From JADJPF01 sp964492845 (GTDB lineage: Bacteria > Acidobacteriota > Blastocatellia > Chloracidobacteriales > JADJPF01), in NCBI GenBank assembly GCA_964492845.1, contig CAZBMZ010000004.1, forward strand, positions 205,957-269,956: DNA of 64,000 nucleotides, in the 5' to 3' direction. The notes below the pieces were generated by a model that saw only the letters and a list, made by a program, of their open reading frames with translations, did no database searches and was not told the origin of the DNA. The position numbers and the translations under genes were made by a program. Shown here one piece after another: positions 37,230 to 45,075 of this stretch. The stretch's first letter is position 1; the number at the start of each line of letters is the position of its first letter.

Positions 37230-38309
37230 ATGAAAAATATTAAAGCTTTTTTATCTATAGTAGTCATTTTATCTATATTTTGTAACGCTTTAGCCTTAAC
37301 ACCTAATAGCTACATTCAAGAAGAAACCGAATGTGCAGAAACTGGTAAAAGCGAGCAGGAAAAAAATGATGATCTTTTAGTAGAGGCGGCAATCAATAAT
37401 GATATCAACACTTTAAATAAAATTTTTATATCTAAAATCTTTTCAGCTAAAGCAAAAAATGAGGCTTTTTTTCTAGCTCTTGTAATGGGAAATGCTGAAG
37501 CGGTAAAACTATTAATTGATAGCGGTATTAATGTAAATATGGACTTTCTTAAAGCTAAAGTAGGCAATGGAAACCCTTTTTTTGCATCAACTCCAGTTAT
37601 GGCCGCTGTAGCACTAGGGCATAGTGAAATTTTAAGTATTCTTATTAAAAAGGGTGCAAAGGTTAATGTAAAAAATGAAGACGGCTATAAACCCGCTGAC
37701 ATGTTGGTTTTAGCAAAATATTATAACCCTAGTAACTACAACTCTATTTCAAGTTTGCTAACTAAAGCAGGTGCTACTTTCTCAAAGAAAAAGAATGAAC
37801 TGCAAGAAAGGTTCCAAAGTCAACTAGATAAAACTTTAGATAAAGCAAAGGAACTTTTATCAATTACTAGCAATAATACTTATAATCTCAATGCTATTAA
37901 ATTACTGATTGATTCAGGTGCAAATGTAAATGCAAAAGATGAGTTTGGCCGGACACCTTTAATTAGCTGCTTTTCAGAATTTAGTGGTAGTGACGATTAT
38001 TTCTTTGTATTTAGTGCTTTGTATGGATGTAGAAATATCGTCAAATTACTGATTGATTCAGGTGCAGATGTAAATCAACAAGATGATGAAGGCAAAACAG
38101 CTTTAATTTACGCAATAACTATTTTTGATGATGATCTTGGATACACAGCACCTATTATAAAAGATCTGCTTAATGCTGGTGCTGATATTAATCTTAAAGA
38201 CAAAAGAGGAAAATCTGCTTTAGATTATGCTTCATATAGTGAATCTCCCTATGTTAGAGAATTATTTGGGCTTAGCGCAGAGCTTGACGAGTCAGAAGAT
38301 TCTGAATAA
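37230..38309 (+). CDS. Exported ankyrin-repeat protein
   Basis: This 359-residue protein has a signal peptide (1-22) and then ankyrin repeats in two blocks, about 55-180 and 215-340. They are joined by a charged linker with a possible coiled coil. Repeats such as 'LLIDSGANVNAKDEFGRTPL' are typical. Ankyrin arrays bind proteins; a periplasmic or envelope partner is likely, but none can be named. Two repeats share a nearly identical 30-base DNA stretch near 37900 and 38043, a sign of recent internal duplication. The C-terminus is acidic. Confidence 0.82.
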   Translation: MKNIKAFLSIVVILSIFCNALALTPNSYIQEETECAETGKSEQEKNDDLLVEAAINNDINTLNKIFISKIFSAKAKNEAFFLALVMGNAEAVKLLIDSGINVNMDFLKAKVGNGNPFFASTPVMAAVALGHSEILSILIKKGAKVNVKNEDGYKPADMLVLAKYYNPSNYNSISSLLTKAGATFSKKKNELQERFQSQLDKTLDKAKELLSITSNNTYNLNAIKLLIDSGANVNAKDEFGRTPLISCFSEFSGSDDYFFVFSALYGCRNIVKLLIDSGADVNQQDDEGKTALIYAITIFDDDLGYTAPIIKDLLNAGADINLKDKRGKSALDYASYSESPYVRELFGLSAELDESEDSE

Positions 38310-38336
38310 AACTTAATAGTAAATTTTGGAATAAAT

Positions 38337-38522
38337 AGCTGATTGTTACACCATAAAAGAAAATAATGAACTTAAGGTTTGTGAATTAGACTGCTTAGAA
38401 TCACAATTAAAAATCAATATAGCTTTAATACTAAGAATGATGTGCCTATTGACGCACCAAGTAAAAGTATGGTTTATTTTATGATAGGCAAAGATCCAGA
38501 AAAAATCTTAGCAAAAAGCTGA
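38337..38522 (+). pseudogene. Short decayed gene fragment
   Basis: Coding-like sequence continues in two frames: 'ADCYTIKENNELKVCELDCL' from 38337, then after a shift 'FNTKNDVPIDAPSKSMVYF' and on to a TGA at 38520-38522. No start or binding site is seen, so it looks like a frameshifted remnant. No family is recognised. Confidence 0.3.
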
Positions 38523-38569
38523 TTTATCTAGAATTAAGATTATTAGCTATTTTAAGCAGGAGTAAGATA

Positions 38570-39424
38570 ATGAGAATAATCCTAGCAAGATTATGTATAG
38601 TATTATTAGTTACCTACAACACAATTAACCCAATAACAATGCTAGTAAATACTACAAATGCTTCTATTCAAGAAGATATAAAAGGTAGCTCAGATCATCC
38701 TTTGTTTCCTAATCGAATGCCAGGCTATTCCATTTCTAATTATCAAAAACAAGAATTTAGTTCATATAAATTTCGTTCACGCCCACCACAAACTGTAGAA
38801 GGCAAATATACACGTATTCATTATTATCTTAAAGACCCTAAACAACATCCAGGGGGTTTGGCAATTAAACGAAATTATGAAAATGCAATAAAATCTGTAG
38901 GCGGTGAAATTATTTATAGTGATGACAATGTAAGCATAATGAAAACTACGCGTAATGGGGTTGAAGTTTGGGTTGAGCTTCAAGCTTCTACTAGTTATAC
39001 AGGTCGTTATTATTTTTTACATATTGTGGAACGTGAAAGTTTACAGCAAGTTATTAGTGCAGATGCAATAGGAACAGCAATTGATAAAGATGGATTTATT
39101 GCTTTAGATATCCATTTTGATACTAATGAAGCAAAAATTTTACCTGAATCTCAACCTATCATTGATGAAATTATCTTATTACTAAACAAACGTCCCAACT
39201 TAAATGTTTCTGTGGAAGGACATACAGATAATACTGGAACAATTGAAGCTAATAAACAACTTTCTCAAGCACGCGCTAAAGCAGTTGTTGAGGCTATTAC
39301 TGACAAAGGTATTAATTCTAGCCGTTTAAGTTTTGTAGGTTTTGGACAAGAAAATCCTATAGCTGATAACAGGACACAAGAAGGGCGTGCAAAAAATCGT
39401 CGAGTCGAGATTGTAAAAAAATAA
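38570..39424 (+). CDS. OmpA family protein
   Basis: This 284-residue protein has a signal peptide (about 1-26), a middle region of roughly 130 residues with no recognised domain, and a C-terminal OmpA domain of about 110 residues. The OmpA domain holds 'VEGHTDNTGTIEANKQLSQA' and 'RAKNRRVEI', the peptidoglycan-binding signature. It would tie the outer membrane or periplasm to the cell wall. No beta-barrel is evident, so it is not a classic OmpA. AGCAGGAG precedes ATG 38570. Confidence 0.87.
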   Translation: MRIILARLCIVLLVTYNTINPITMLVNTTNASIQEDIKGSSDHPLFPNRMPGYSISNYQKQEFSSYKFRSRPPQTVEGKYTRIHYYLKDPKQHPGGLAIKRNYENAIKSVGGEIIYSDDNVSIMKTTRNGVEVWVELQASTSYTGRYYFLHIVERESLQQVISADAIGTAIDKDGFIALDIHFDTNEAKILPESQPIIDEIILLLNKRPNLNVSVEGHTDNTGTIEANKQLSQARAKAVVEAITDKGINSSRLSFVGFGQENPIADNRTQEGRAKNRRVEIVKK

Positions 39425-39490
39425 GGTTTTCTTTCTAACTATTATCTTAAAATACTTTGTCTCAAGCCTATTTCAACTAACTTTCTAACA

Positions 39491-39520
39491 AAAATTAATA
39501 ACAACGTTGTTATTAATTTT
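39491..39520. promoter_or_regulatory. Perfect 30-bp palindrome upstream of the osmC-like gene
   Basis: AAAATTAATAACAAC (39491-39505) is followed directly by its exact reverse complement (39506-39520). It ends 29 bases before the OsmC start. A palindrome with no spacer fits a dimeric repressor operator such as a TetR or MarR site better than a hairpin terminator. It could still help end the OmpA transcript. Confidence 0.5.
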
Positions 39521-39549
39521 CGCAATTATGAATAAGGAGAATAACTTAA

Positions 39550-39993
39550 GTGAGTCAAACAGAACATTTCTATCAAGTAGATCTTAATTGGTTGGCAGGA
39601 AAAGAGGGACAACTTAGCTCAGGTACTTTACCAACTATTTTAACTTCCTCCCCACCTGAATTTAATGGTAAAGATGGGATTTGGACACCAGAACATCTTT
39701 TTTTAGCGGCTATTAACTCTTGTTTTATGCTAACTTTTTTAGCAATTGCAGAAATATCAAAACTAGAGTTTGTTAGTTTTAATTGTCAAACAAATGGAAA
39801 ACTAGAAAGACCTACTGGAGCTAAAACTTTTGAATTTACAGAAGTAACACTTAGTCCAAATTTGGTATTAAAAAATATTGAGGATAAAGTAAAAGCTGAG
39901 AAGATTTTAGAAAAATCAGAGAGGAATTGCTTTATTTCTAATTCAATTAAAAGCCCTGTTAAACTTGTAGCAGAAATTTCTGCTGAAAATTAA
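39550..39993 (+). CDS. OsmC/Ohr-family peroxide reductase-like protein
   Basis: This 147-residue cytosolic protein belongs to the OsmC/Ohr family, which reduces organic hydroperoxides with two cysteines. Cys58 lies in 'FLAAINSCFMLT', and the second is Cys127 in 'SERNCFISNSIK', the usual positions. The start is GTG at 39550, with AAGGAGA at 39534-39540. The perfect palindrome just upstream suggests repression that is lifted under stress. Together with the peroxiredoxin at 7.7 kb and the hemerythrins nearby, it adds to an oxidative-stress theme, but there is no operon link. Confidence 0.86.
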   Translation: MSQTEHFYQVDLNWLAGKEGQLSSGTLPTILTSSPPEFNGKDGIWTPEHLFLAAINSCFMLTFLAIAEISKLEFVSFNCQTNGKLERPTGAKTFEFTEVTLSPNLVLKNIEDKVKAEKILEKSERNCFISNSIKSPVKLVAEISAEN

Positions 39994-40007
39994 TTAATAA
40001 ACTATTT

Positions 40008-40052
40008 GTGCTAACCAAAAAGCTTATTGATTTTAAGCTTTTTGTTAGCACT
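40008..40052. terminator. Strong bidirectional terminator
   Basis: GTGCTAA plus CAAAAAGCTT pairs with AAGCTTTTTG plus TTAGCAC, about 17 bp with one bulged C. It lies between the convergent OsmC and Uma2 genes and would end both transcripts. Confidence 0.75.
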
Positions 40053-40065
40053 TCTAATTTAATTA

Positions 40066-40626
40066 TTATTTTTGTTTTAATAAAAGTTTAGCTACAGGAT
40101 AAGAAAATCCTTTAACTACATCATCTAAAACTAAAGTGTCTGATTCTGTTAGGGTTATGTTATTAGAATTAGGACGAAAAACATTAATAGCTTGTTTATT
40201 TGGATTAATTGTAATAACAACTAAAACACCAAAATCAAGCCAAGCTTTAACTTTTCTTTGCACTTTTTTTGGATAGTCATCAGGTGAAATAACTTCAACA
40301 ACTAAATCTGGTGCAACTGTGGAGTAGTTATTCACTAACTCTTCTTCTTTAAGACGATTTTTGCTAGTAAAACTAACGTCAGGTGCTATCACAGTGTCGG
40401 GATTAGATTTAGTTTTATAACCCGTTTCTGCACCACAAACTATGCCTAAATCATTTTCATAAACATAATATGCTAAATATCCTGTAAGTTTTCCAATAGC
40501 AGCACCATGTTTTTCACCTGCTAGGGACATTTGTTTAAGTTCTCCTTCAATTAATTCATATCTAAATCCATCTCCATGCAGTTTTAACAATTCTTCTGCT
40601 GTCATTAAAGTTTTTGTTGTTGACAT
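40066..40626 (-). CDS. Uma2 family (DUF820) endonuclease-like protein
   Basis: This 186-residue protein belongs to the Uma2 family, which has a PD-(D/E)XK nuclease fold. The core 'APDVSF' near residue 77, 'DLVVEVISP' near 105 and the following 'KVKAWLDFGV' supply the usual D, E and K residues. The family is abundant in cyanobacteria and in some Acidobacteriota and Chloroflexota, often in many copies. Its cellular role is poorly known. It stands alone, with no partner gene. Confidence 0.85.
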   Translation of the reverse strand: MSTTKTLMTAEELLKLHGDGFRYELIEGELKQMSLAGEKHGAAIGKLTGYLAYYVYENDLGIVCGAETGYKTKSNPDTVIAPDVSFTSKNRLKEEELVNNYSTVAPDLVVEVISPDDYPKKVQRKVKAWLDFGVLVVITINPNKQAINVFRPNSNNITLTESDTLVLDDVVKGFSYPVAKLLLKQK

Positions 40627-40668
40627 AAAATCCCCTTTTTAGAAATACTAGGGCTAATAAAAGTTAGT

Positions 40669-41103
40669 TTATTTTTCACTTAAACCATCAATTAATGGAT
40701 AAAGTTCTTTGTCTTCTGTCTCAATCCTTAGTAAAAGGGCGTTTAATATTTCATTTGTATCTTTAGTAAAATCTGTTAAGTTATTTTGTATCTTTGTTTT
40801 ATTTAACCAATTTTCCATATAAAAATTAAATTTAGGTAAAAGCCCCCCAATATCGTTCTTATACTTTATAGCTAGGCTGCTAATAACACTATCACCAGAG
40901 ATCATTAGCCGGGGGTAAATTTCTCTATCTTCTAGTCCTACGTGTTCACGGACTTTTCCAGCTAAAATTCTTAAAGAAATGCTAATATCGTCTATATTTT
41001 GAGATTCCTTATTAACTGAATTAAGTATTTTGGTAGTCATATCTATAACAATTCTATGTTGATGTTTGAGTGTTTCTATAACTTGTGGATTTACAATTGA
41101 CAT
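40669..41103 (-). CDS. Hemerythrin-like domain protein
   Basis: This protein of 144 residues is a four-helix bundle with the histidine and acidic ligand pattern of a hemerythrin-type di-iron site: 'LKHQHRIVID', 'REHVGLEDREIYPRLM' and 'ETEDKELYPLI'. Such domains bind oxygen, nitric oxide or iron. One usual histidine in the last helix is replaced here, so metal occupancy is uncertain. GGGAGGGG fits ATG 41103 better than the ATG at 41115. It diverges from a second hemerythrin-like gene 150 bases away. Confidence 0.75.
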   Translation of the reverse strand: MSIVNPQVIETLKHQHRIVIDMTTKILNSVNKESQNIDDISISLRILAGKVREHVGLEDREIYPRLMISGDSVISSLAIKYKNDIGGLLPKFNFYMENWLNKTKIQNNLTDFTKDTNEILNALLLRIETEDKELYPLIDGLSEK

Positions 41104-41252
41104 AGCCCCTCCCATTTACAAAACTTAAAAGATTATTTTTTATGATTAGTCTAGAAAGTAATATTAAAGAATAAATCTATTAAATAAAACCCTACTAAAT
41201 AGAAACTCTGCTTAATTTTAGCTATTTAGTAAATTAACAGAAAGGAAAAGAG

Positions 41253-41705
41253 ATGAAACGACATAAAAGCCTTATTTCACTTTCACGTGAGCATCACCTT
41301 GCATTAGTCCAAGCCTATAATTTGCGTCATTTAGGAAGCGAGAAAATAAATTTACCTGCCCAAGAAGCTGTAGAAAATTTTCTTTCTTTTTGGGATGAGG
41401 AGTTAGTAAAACATTTTCGCAAAGAGGAAGAAATTTTGCTGCCTAAACTAGCAAGATATTCTAAAGATCATACAAATGAAATTACTCAACTACTTTTAGA
41501 GCATCTAGATTTAAGATGTAGATTAGATGAGTTAAAATCTTGTGTTCAAAGCAATCAAATACCTGAGTTTAGCACGCTTAACGAGTTTGGAGAGCAACTT
41601 TATAAACATATTAGATTTGAAGAAGATATATTTTTTGCTTTAATTGAAAAAAATTTGCCAGAATCAGAACTAAAACAACTTTTAGAATTATTGGAGAATA
41701 ATTAA
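41253..41705 (+). CDS. Hemerythrin domain protein
   Basis: This 150-residue four-helix protein has a full set of hemerythrin ligands: 'SREHHLAL', 'HFRKEEEILLPKL', 'LLLEHLDLR' and 'HIRFEEDIFFALIE'. It should bind a di-iron site and sense or store oxygen or nitric oxide, or protect iron. GAAAGGAAAAGAG precedes ATG 41253. It diverges from the other hemerythrin-like gene and is followed 5 bases later by murJ, with which it probably shares a transcript. Confidence 0.85.
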   Translation: MKRHKSLISLSREHHLALVQAYNLRHLGSEKINLPAQEAVENFLSFWDEELVKHFRKEEEILLPKLARYSKDHTNEITQLLLEHLDLRCRLDELKSCVQSNQIPEFSTLNEFGEQLYKHIRFEEDIFFALIEKNLPESELKQLLELLENN

Positions 41706-41710
41706 CTTCC

Positions 41711-43366
41711 TTGTCAAAAGAAAATCAAAACACTAACCAACCTATAGAAAAAACACCTTCTCAAACTTCCAGAAAAGACTCAAGTGCAGGTGCTTTACTG
41801 GTGGCAACAGGAATATTTCTAAGTCGAATTGCTGGACTAGTTAGGGAAAGAATCTTTGCTTCCTATTTTGGCAATTCTGATGCTGGAGATGCTTTTAAGT
41901 CAGCGCAAAAAATACCCAATTTTCTACAAAACCTTTTTGGTGAAGGTGTTCTTTCAGCTTCTTTTATCCCGGTTTATTCTGGTCTACTAGCTAAAGAGCA
42001 AGAGGAAGAAGCTAATCGCCTGGCTGGGGTTGTCGCCTCATTATTAACGTTAATTACAACTATTTTGGTACTTTTAGGCATTTACTTTACACCGTTATTA
42101 ATTGATTTAATTTCGCCAGGTTTTGAAGGTGCAAAAAGATTATTAACCATTAGGTTAGTGCAAATTTTCTTTCCCGGTACAGGGCTACTAGTTTTATCTG
42201 CCTGGTGTTTAGGCATACTTAATAGCCATCGTAAATTTTTCCTCTCCTATGTTGCTCCAGTAGTCTGGAATGTGGCGCAAATTGCCGCGCTACTTGCTTT
42301 TGGTGGCTCTACACCTATAGACGACCTAGCAATAAAAGTTGGCTGGGCTTTAGTTATTGGTAGCGCGTTACAATTTATTATTCAACTTCCAGTAGTTTTT
42401 CGTCTGATAAAACGATTGCATTTAGGGGTAAATTTTCGCTTAGATTCTGTTCGGGAAGTAATTAAAAACTTTTTTCCTGTTGTAATTGCTCGTGGAGTTG
42501 TTCAAATCAGCGGTTATACGGATAATTTATTAGCTAGCTTGCTTCCTACAGGAGCCGTTTCATCAATAACTTACGCTCAAATACTTTATACATTGCCAGT
42601 AAGTTTATTTGGAATGTCGGTATCTGCGGCAGAACTTCCAGCAATGTCTAGTGCTGTTGGTACGACTGAAGAAATAGCAGAAATTTTAAGAAAAAAGCTT
42701 AACAATGGTTTACAGCAAATAGCTTTTTTTGTCATCCCTTCAGCTATAGCTTTTTTAGCTTTAGGAGATATTGTAGTTGCTACTATTTATCAAACAGGAA
42801 AATTTTCTGCATCTGACACAAAATATGTTTGGGTTGTGCTAGCAGCTTTTTCTGTAGGATTATTGGCTGCTACACTTGGGCGGCTTTATTCATCAACCTT
42901 TTATGCTCTACTCGACACACGAACACCATTAAAATTTGCAGTTGTTCGTATATCCTTATCAATAATATTAGGTGTTATTTTTGCGTTAAAAATGCCTAGT
43001 TTGCTAGGAATTGATAAATCCTGGGGAACAGTAGGAATTGCTCTAGCAGCAGCAATTAGCGGATGGTTAGAACTATTTTTGCTACGTCGAAATTTATCTA
43101 AACGAATTGGAAAAACTGCTCTGGGCTGGGCCTATGGTGCTAAACTTTGGTCATCTGCCATTTTTGCTGCACTAGTAGCTTTAGGTGTAAAACTATTAAT
43201 AGGATCTCAACACCCAGTAATAGCCGGAGTTTTAATTTTAACTCCTTATGGAGTAACTTATTTTGTACTAACTACAATTTTTGGTATACCTCAAACTCGT
43301 AGCATTACTAAACGAGTTGAACGCTTTTTGCCTAGCAAACTAAAACGCTTTTTACCTAAAAATTAA
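41711..43366 (+). CDS. murJ: Lipid II flippase MurJ
   Basis: This 551-residue MOP-superfamily membrane protein flips lipid II across the inner membrane for peptidoglycan synthesis. The N-terminal region 'LLVATGIFLSRIAGLVRER' with 'GNSDAGDAFKSAQKIPNFLQ' is the MurJ/MviN signature, and 'LFGEGVLSASFIPVYS' follows. About fourteen membrane helices are predicted by eye. The start is TTG at 41711, with GGAGAATA about 12 bases upstream and no in-frame ATG before the signature. The upstream hemerythrin gene ends 5 bases before, so the pair is linked in an unusual way. Confidence 0.94.
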   Translation: MSKENQNTNQPIEKTPSQTSRKDSSAGALLVATGIFLSRIAGLVRERIFASYFGNSDAGDAFKSAQKIPNFLQNLFGEGVLSASFIPVYSGLLAKEQEEEANRLAGVVASLLTLITTILVLLGIYFTPLLIDLISPGFEGAKRLLTIRLVQIFFPGTGLLVLSAWCLGILNSHRKFFLSYVAPVVWNVAQIAALLAFGGSTPIDDLAIKVGWALVIGSALQFIIQLPVVFRLIKRLHLGVNFRLDSVREVIKNFFPVVIARGVVQISGYTDNLLASLLPTGAVSSITYAQILYTLPVSLFGMSVSAAELPAMSSAVGTTEEIAEILRKKLNNGLQQIAFFVIPSAIAFLALGDIVVATIYQTGKFSASDTKYVWVVLAAFSVGLLAATLGRLYSSTFYALLDTRTPLKFAVVRISLSIILGVIFALKMPSLLGIDKSWGTVGIALAAAISGWLELFLLRRNLSKRIGKTALGWAYGAKLWSSAIFAALVALGVKLLIGSQHPVIAGVLILTPYGVTYFVLTTIFGIPQTRSITKRVERFLPSKLKRFLPKN

Positions 43367-43470
43367 GTAGGTTGATCTAATAGTGGTAAATAAAATAAAT
43401 AATAAATTCTAAGCTATAATTAAGCTGTATCTTCTTTGCTGATCGATGTTTATCTGCTATTATTCGAGCC

Positions 43471-44277
43471 ATGAGAGAACAAGCTATAGAGAAATTTCAT
43501 ATTATTGAAGAACCTTTTTATTTACCTGTTAAAAATGAAGTAGAAATATTTGCTGCTGCTTATCAAGCTAAATTGCCAATACTCTTAAAAGGCCCAACAG
43601 GATGTGGGAAAACTCGCTTTATTCAATATATGGCTTGGAAGTTGTCACGTCCCTTAGTTACGGTTGCCTGTCATGAAGATTTGTCGGCTACGGACTTAGT
43701 TGGACGCTTTCTCTTAGAGGGTGAAACAACAGTTTGGCACGATGGGCCGCTTTCTACAGCAGTAAAACACGGTGCAATTTGTTATTTAGATGAAGTTGTT
43801 GAAGCTCGTAAAGATACTATTGTACTTATCCATCCACTTACAGATGATAGACGTATTTTGCCAGTAGAAAAACGCTCTGTAATTTTAACGGCTCCAGAGG
43901 AATTTGCTTTAGTAGTTTCCTATAATCCAGGTTATCAAAGTGTATTAAAAGACCTAAAGCAATCTACTAGGCAACGTTTTGTAAGTATTGAGTTTGATTA
44001 TCCTCCTGCAACCATAGAGATGGAAATTGTTGCCCGCGAAGGTGGAGTTGATGAACAAACTGCCCGCGACCTTGTTAAAATAGGTGAAAAGGTGCGTAAC
44101 CTCAAAGGTCATGGACTAGAAGAAGGCGTTTCTACAAGGTTACTAATTTATGCTGCTCAGCTTATTAGCCGGGGAATAAGCGCGGAAGTTGCTTGTGAAG
44201 TTGCAATTGTTAGCCCAATTACTGATGACAAAGAACTACAACGAAGTATTCAAGAAATTGTTACAACAGTAATTTAG
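43471..44277 (+). CDS. CbbQ/NorQ-like AAA+ ATPase (MoxR group)
   Basis: This 268-residue AAA+ protein resembles CbbQ, NirQ and NorQ, which with a von Willebrand factor A partner remodel or activate metalloenzymes. Walker A 'GPTGCGKTR' lies at 41-49, Walker B 'AICYLDEV' near 106 and sensor 1 'VVSYNPGY' near 149. The CbbQ_C region at the end is present. No VWA-domain gene (cbbO or norD) is adjacent, so its partner must lie elsewhere. It stands 83 bases before the phosphorelay genes in the same direction and may be co-transcribed with them. Confidence 0.85.
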   Translation: MREQAIEKFHIIEEPFYLPVKNEVEIFAAAYQAKLPILLKGPTGCGKTRFIQYMAWKLSRPLVTVACHEDLSATDLVGRFLLEGETTVWHDGPLSTAVKHGAICYLDEVVEARKDTIVLIHPLTDDRRILPVEKRSVILTAPEEFALVVSYNPGYQSVLKDLKQSTRQRFVSIEFDYPPATIEMEIVAREGGVDEQTARDLVKIGEKVRNLKGHGLEEGVSTRLLIYAAQLISRGISAEVACEVAIVSPITDDKELQRSIQEIVTTVI

Positions 44278-44307
44278 AAAAATTGGTAATGTTATTGCTG
44301 TAAAATA

Positions 44308-44329
44308 GCCTAGAGTTTTATTGCTAGGC
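44308..44329. terminator. GCCTAG/CTAGGC hairpin after the CbbQ-like gene
   Basis: GCCTAG (44308-44313) pairs with CTAGGC (44324-44329) around a 10-base loop, with AAATAAATT after it. It may be a weak terminator between the ATPase and the PTS genes. The same stem core recurs elsewhere in the window. Confidence 0.4.
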
Positions 44330-44360
44330 AAATAAATTAAAATTACGAGGCAGAAAGTAA

Positions 44361-44765
44361 ATGGTTGGAGGCATTATTGTCACACATGGCCGTTTGGCTA
44401 TAGAGTTGGTAACAGCAGCAGAAATGATTGTTGGCGAAATCAAACATATTATTGCTGTTTCTATTGGATGGAATGATGAATTAGAGCAAGGGTTAAAAGA
44501 AATTGAACAAGCAATAAAAAAAGTAAATCAAGGTAGTGGGGTTTTAATCCTTACAGATATGTTTGGAGGCACACCTACTAATGTTGCTATGACTTTTTCT
44601 CATCCTGGTAAAGTAGAAATAATTACAGGCGTAAATTTACCTATGATAATAAAATTAGCTAGTCAGCAAAAGGATGAAAGCTTAAGTGTGTTAGCTGGCA
44701 AAGTAAGAGAACAGGGACAAAAAAATATTTATATTGCTAGTGAAGTAATGTCACCAAAACGCTAA
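44361..44765 (+). CDS. PTS mannose-type EIIA domain protein
   Basis: This 134-residue single-domain protein is a mannose-family EIIA. The phospho-accepting His9 lies in 'GGIIVTHGRLA', and 'VLILTDMFGGTPTN' is the family's conserved block. It would take phosphate from HPr. No EIIB, EIIC or EIID gene follows, so sugar transport is unlikely and a regulatory role is inferred. The gene precedes HPr and enzyme I in a compact cluster. Confidence 0.9.
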   Translation: MVGGIIVTHGRLAIELVTAAEMIVGEIKHIIAVSIGWNDELEQGLKEIEQAIKKVNQGSGVLILTDMFGGTPTNVAMTFSHPGKVEIITGVNLPMIIKLASQQKDESLSVLAGKVREQGQKNIYIASEVMSPKR

Positions 44766-44790
44766 AAAAAGGATTTGTCAATTAGTAGTC

Positions 44791-45075
44791 ATGCAACAAA
44801 AACATGTTACAGTAATTAACCGCTTAGGATTACATGCTCGTGCTTCAGCACGTTTAGTTAATTTAGCTAATCAATATAAGGCAGAAGTTAAGGTTGCACG
44901 CGCAGATAATCAACAAGCTGTTGACGGTAAATCTATTTTAGGTGTATTACTATTAGCAGCATCTAAAGGAACGGAACTTATTATCTCTGCCGAAGGTGAA
45001 GACGAGGAGCGAGTTTTACGCGCACTTTGTGACCTAATTAACAATAAATTTGGGGAAGAAGGGGATGTCTTCTAG
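44791..45075 (+). CDS. ptsH: Phosphocarrier protein HPr
   Basis: This 94-residue HPr passes phosphate from enzyme I to EIIA. The active-site His15 lies in 'RLGLHARASA', and the regulatory serine Ser48 is kept in 'VDGKSILGVL', so control by an HPr kinase is possible. No hprK gene is in the window. Its 3' end overlaps the enzyme I start by 11 bases, which means coupled translation. The EIIA gene lies 25 bases upstream. Confidence 0.93.
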   Translation: MQQKHVTVINRLGLHARASARLVNLANQYKAEVKVARADNQQAVDGKSILGVLLLAASKGTELIISAEGEDEERVLRALCDLINNKFGEEGDVF

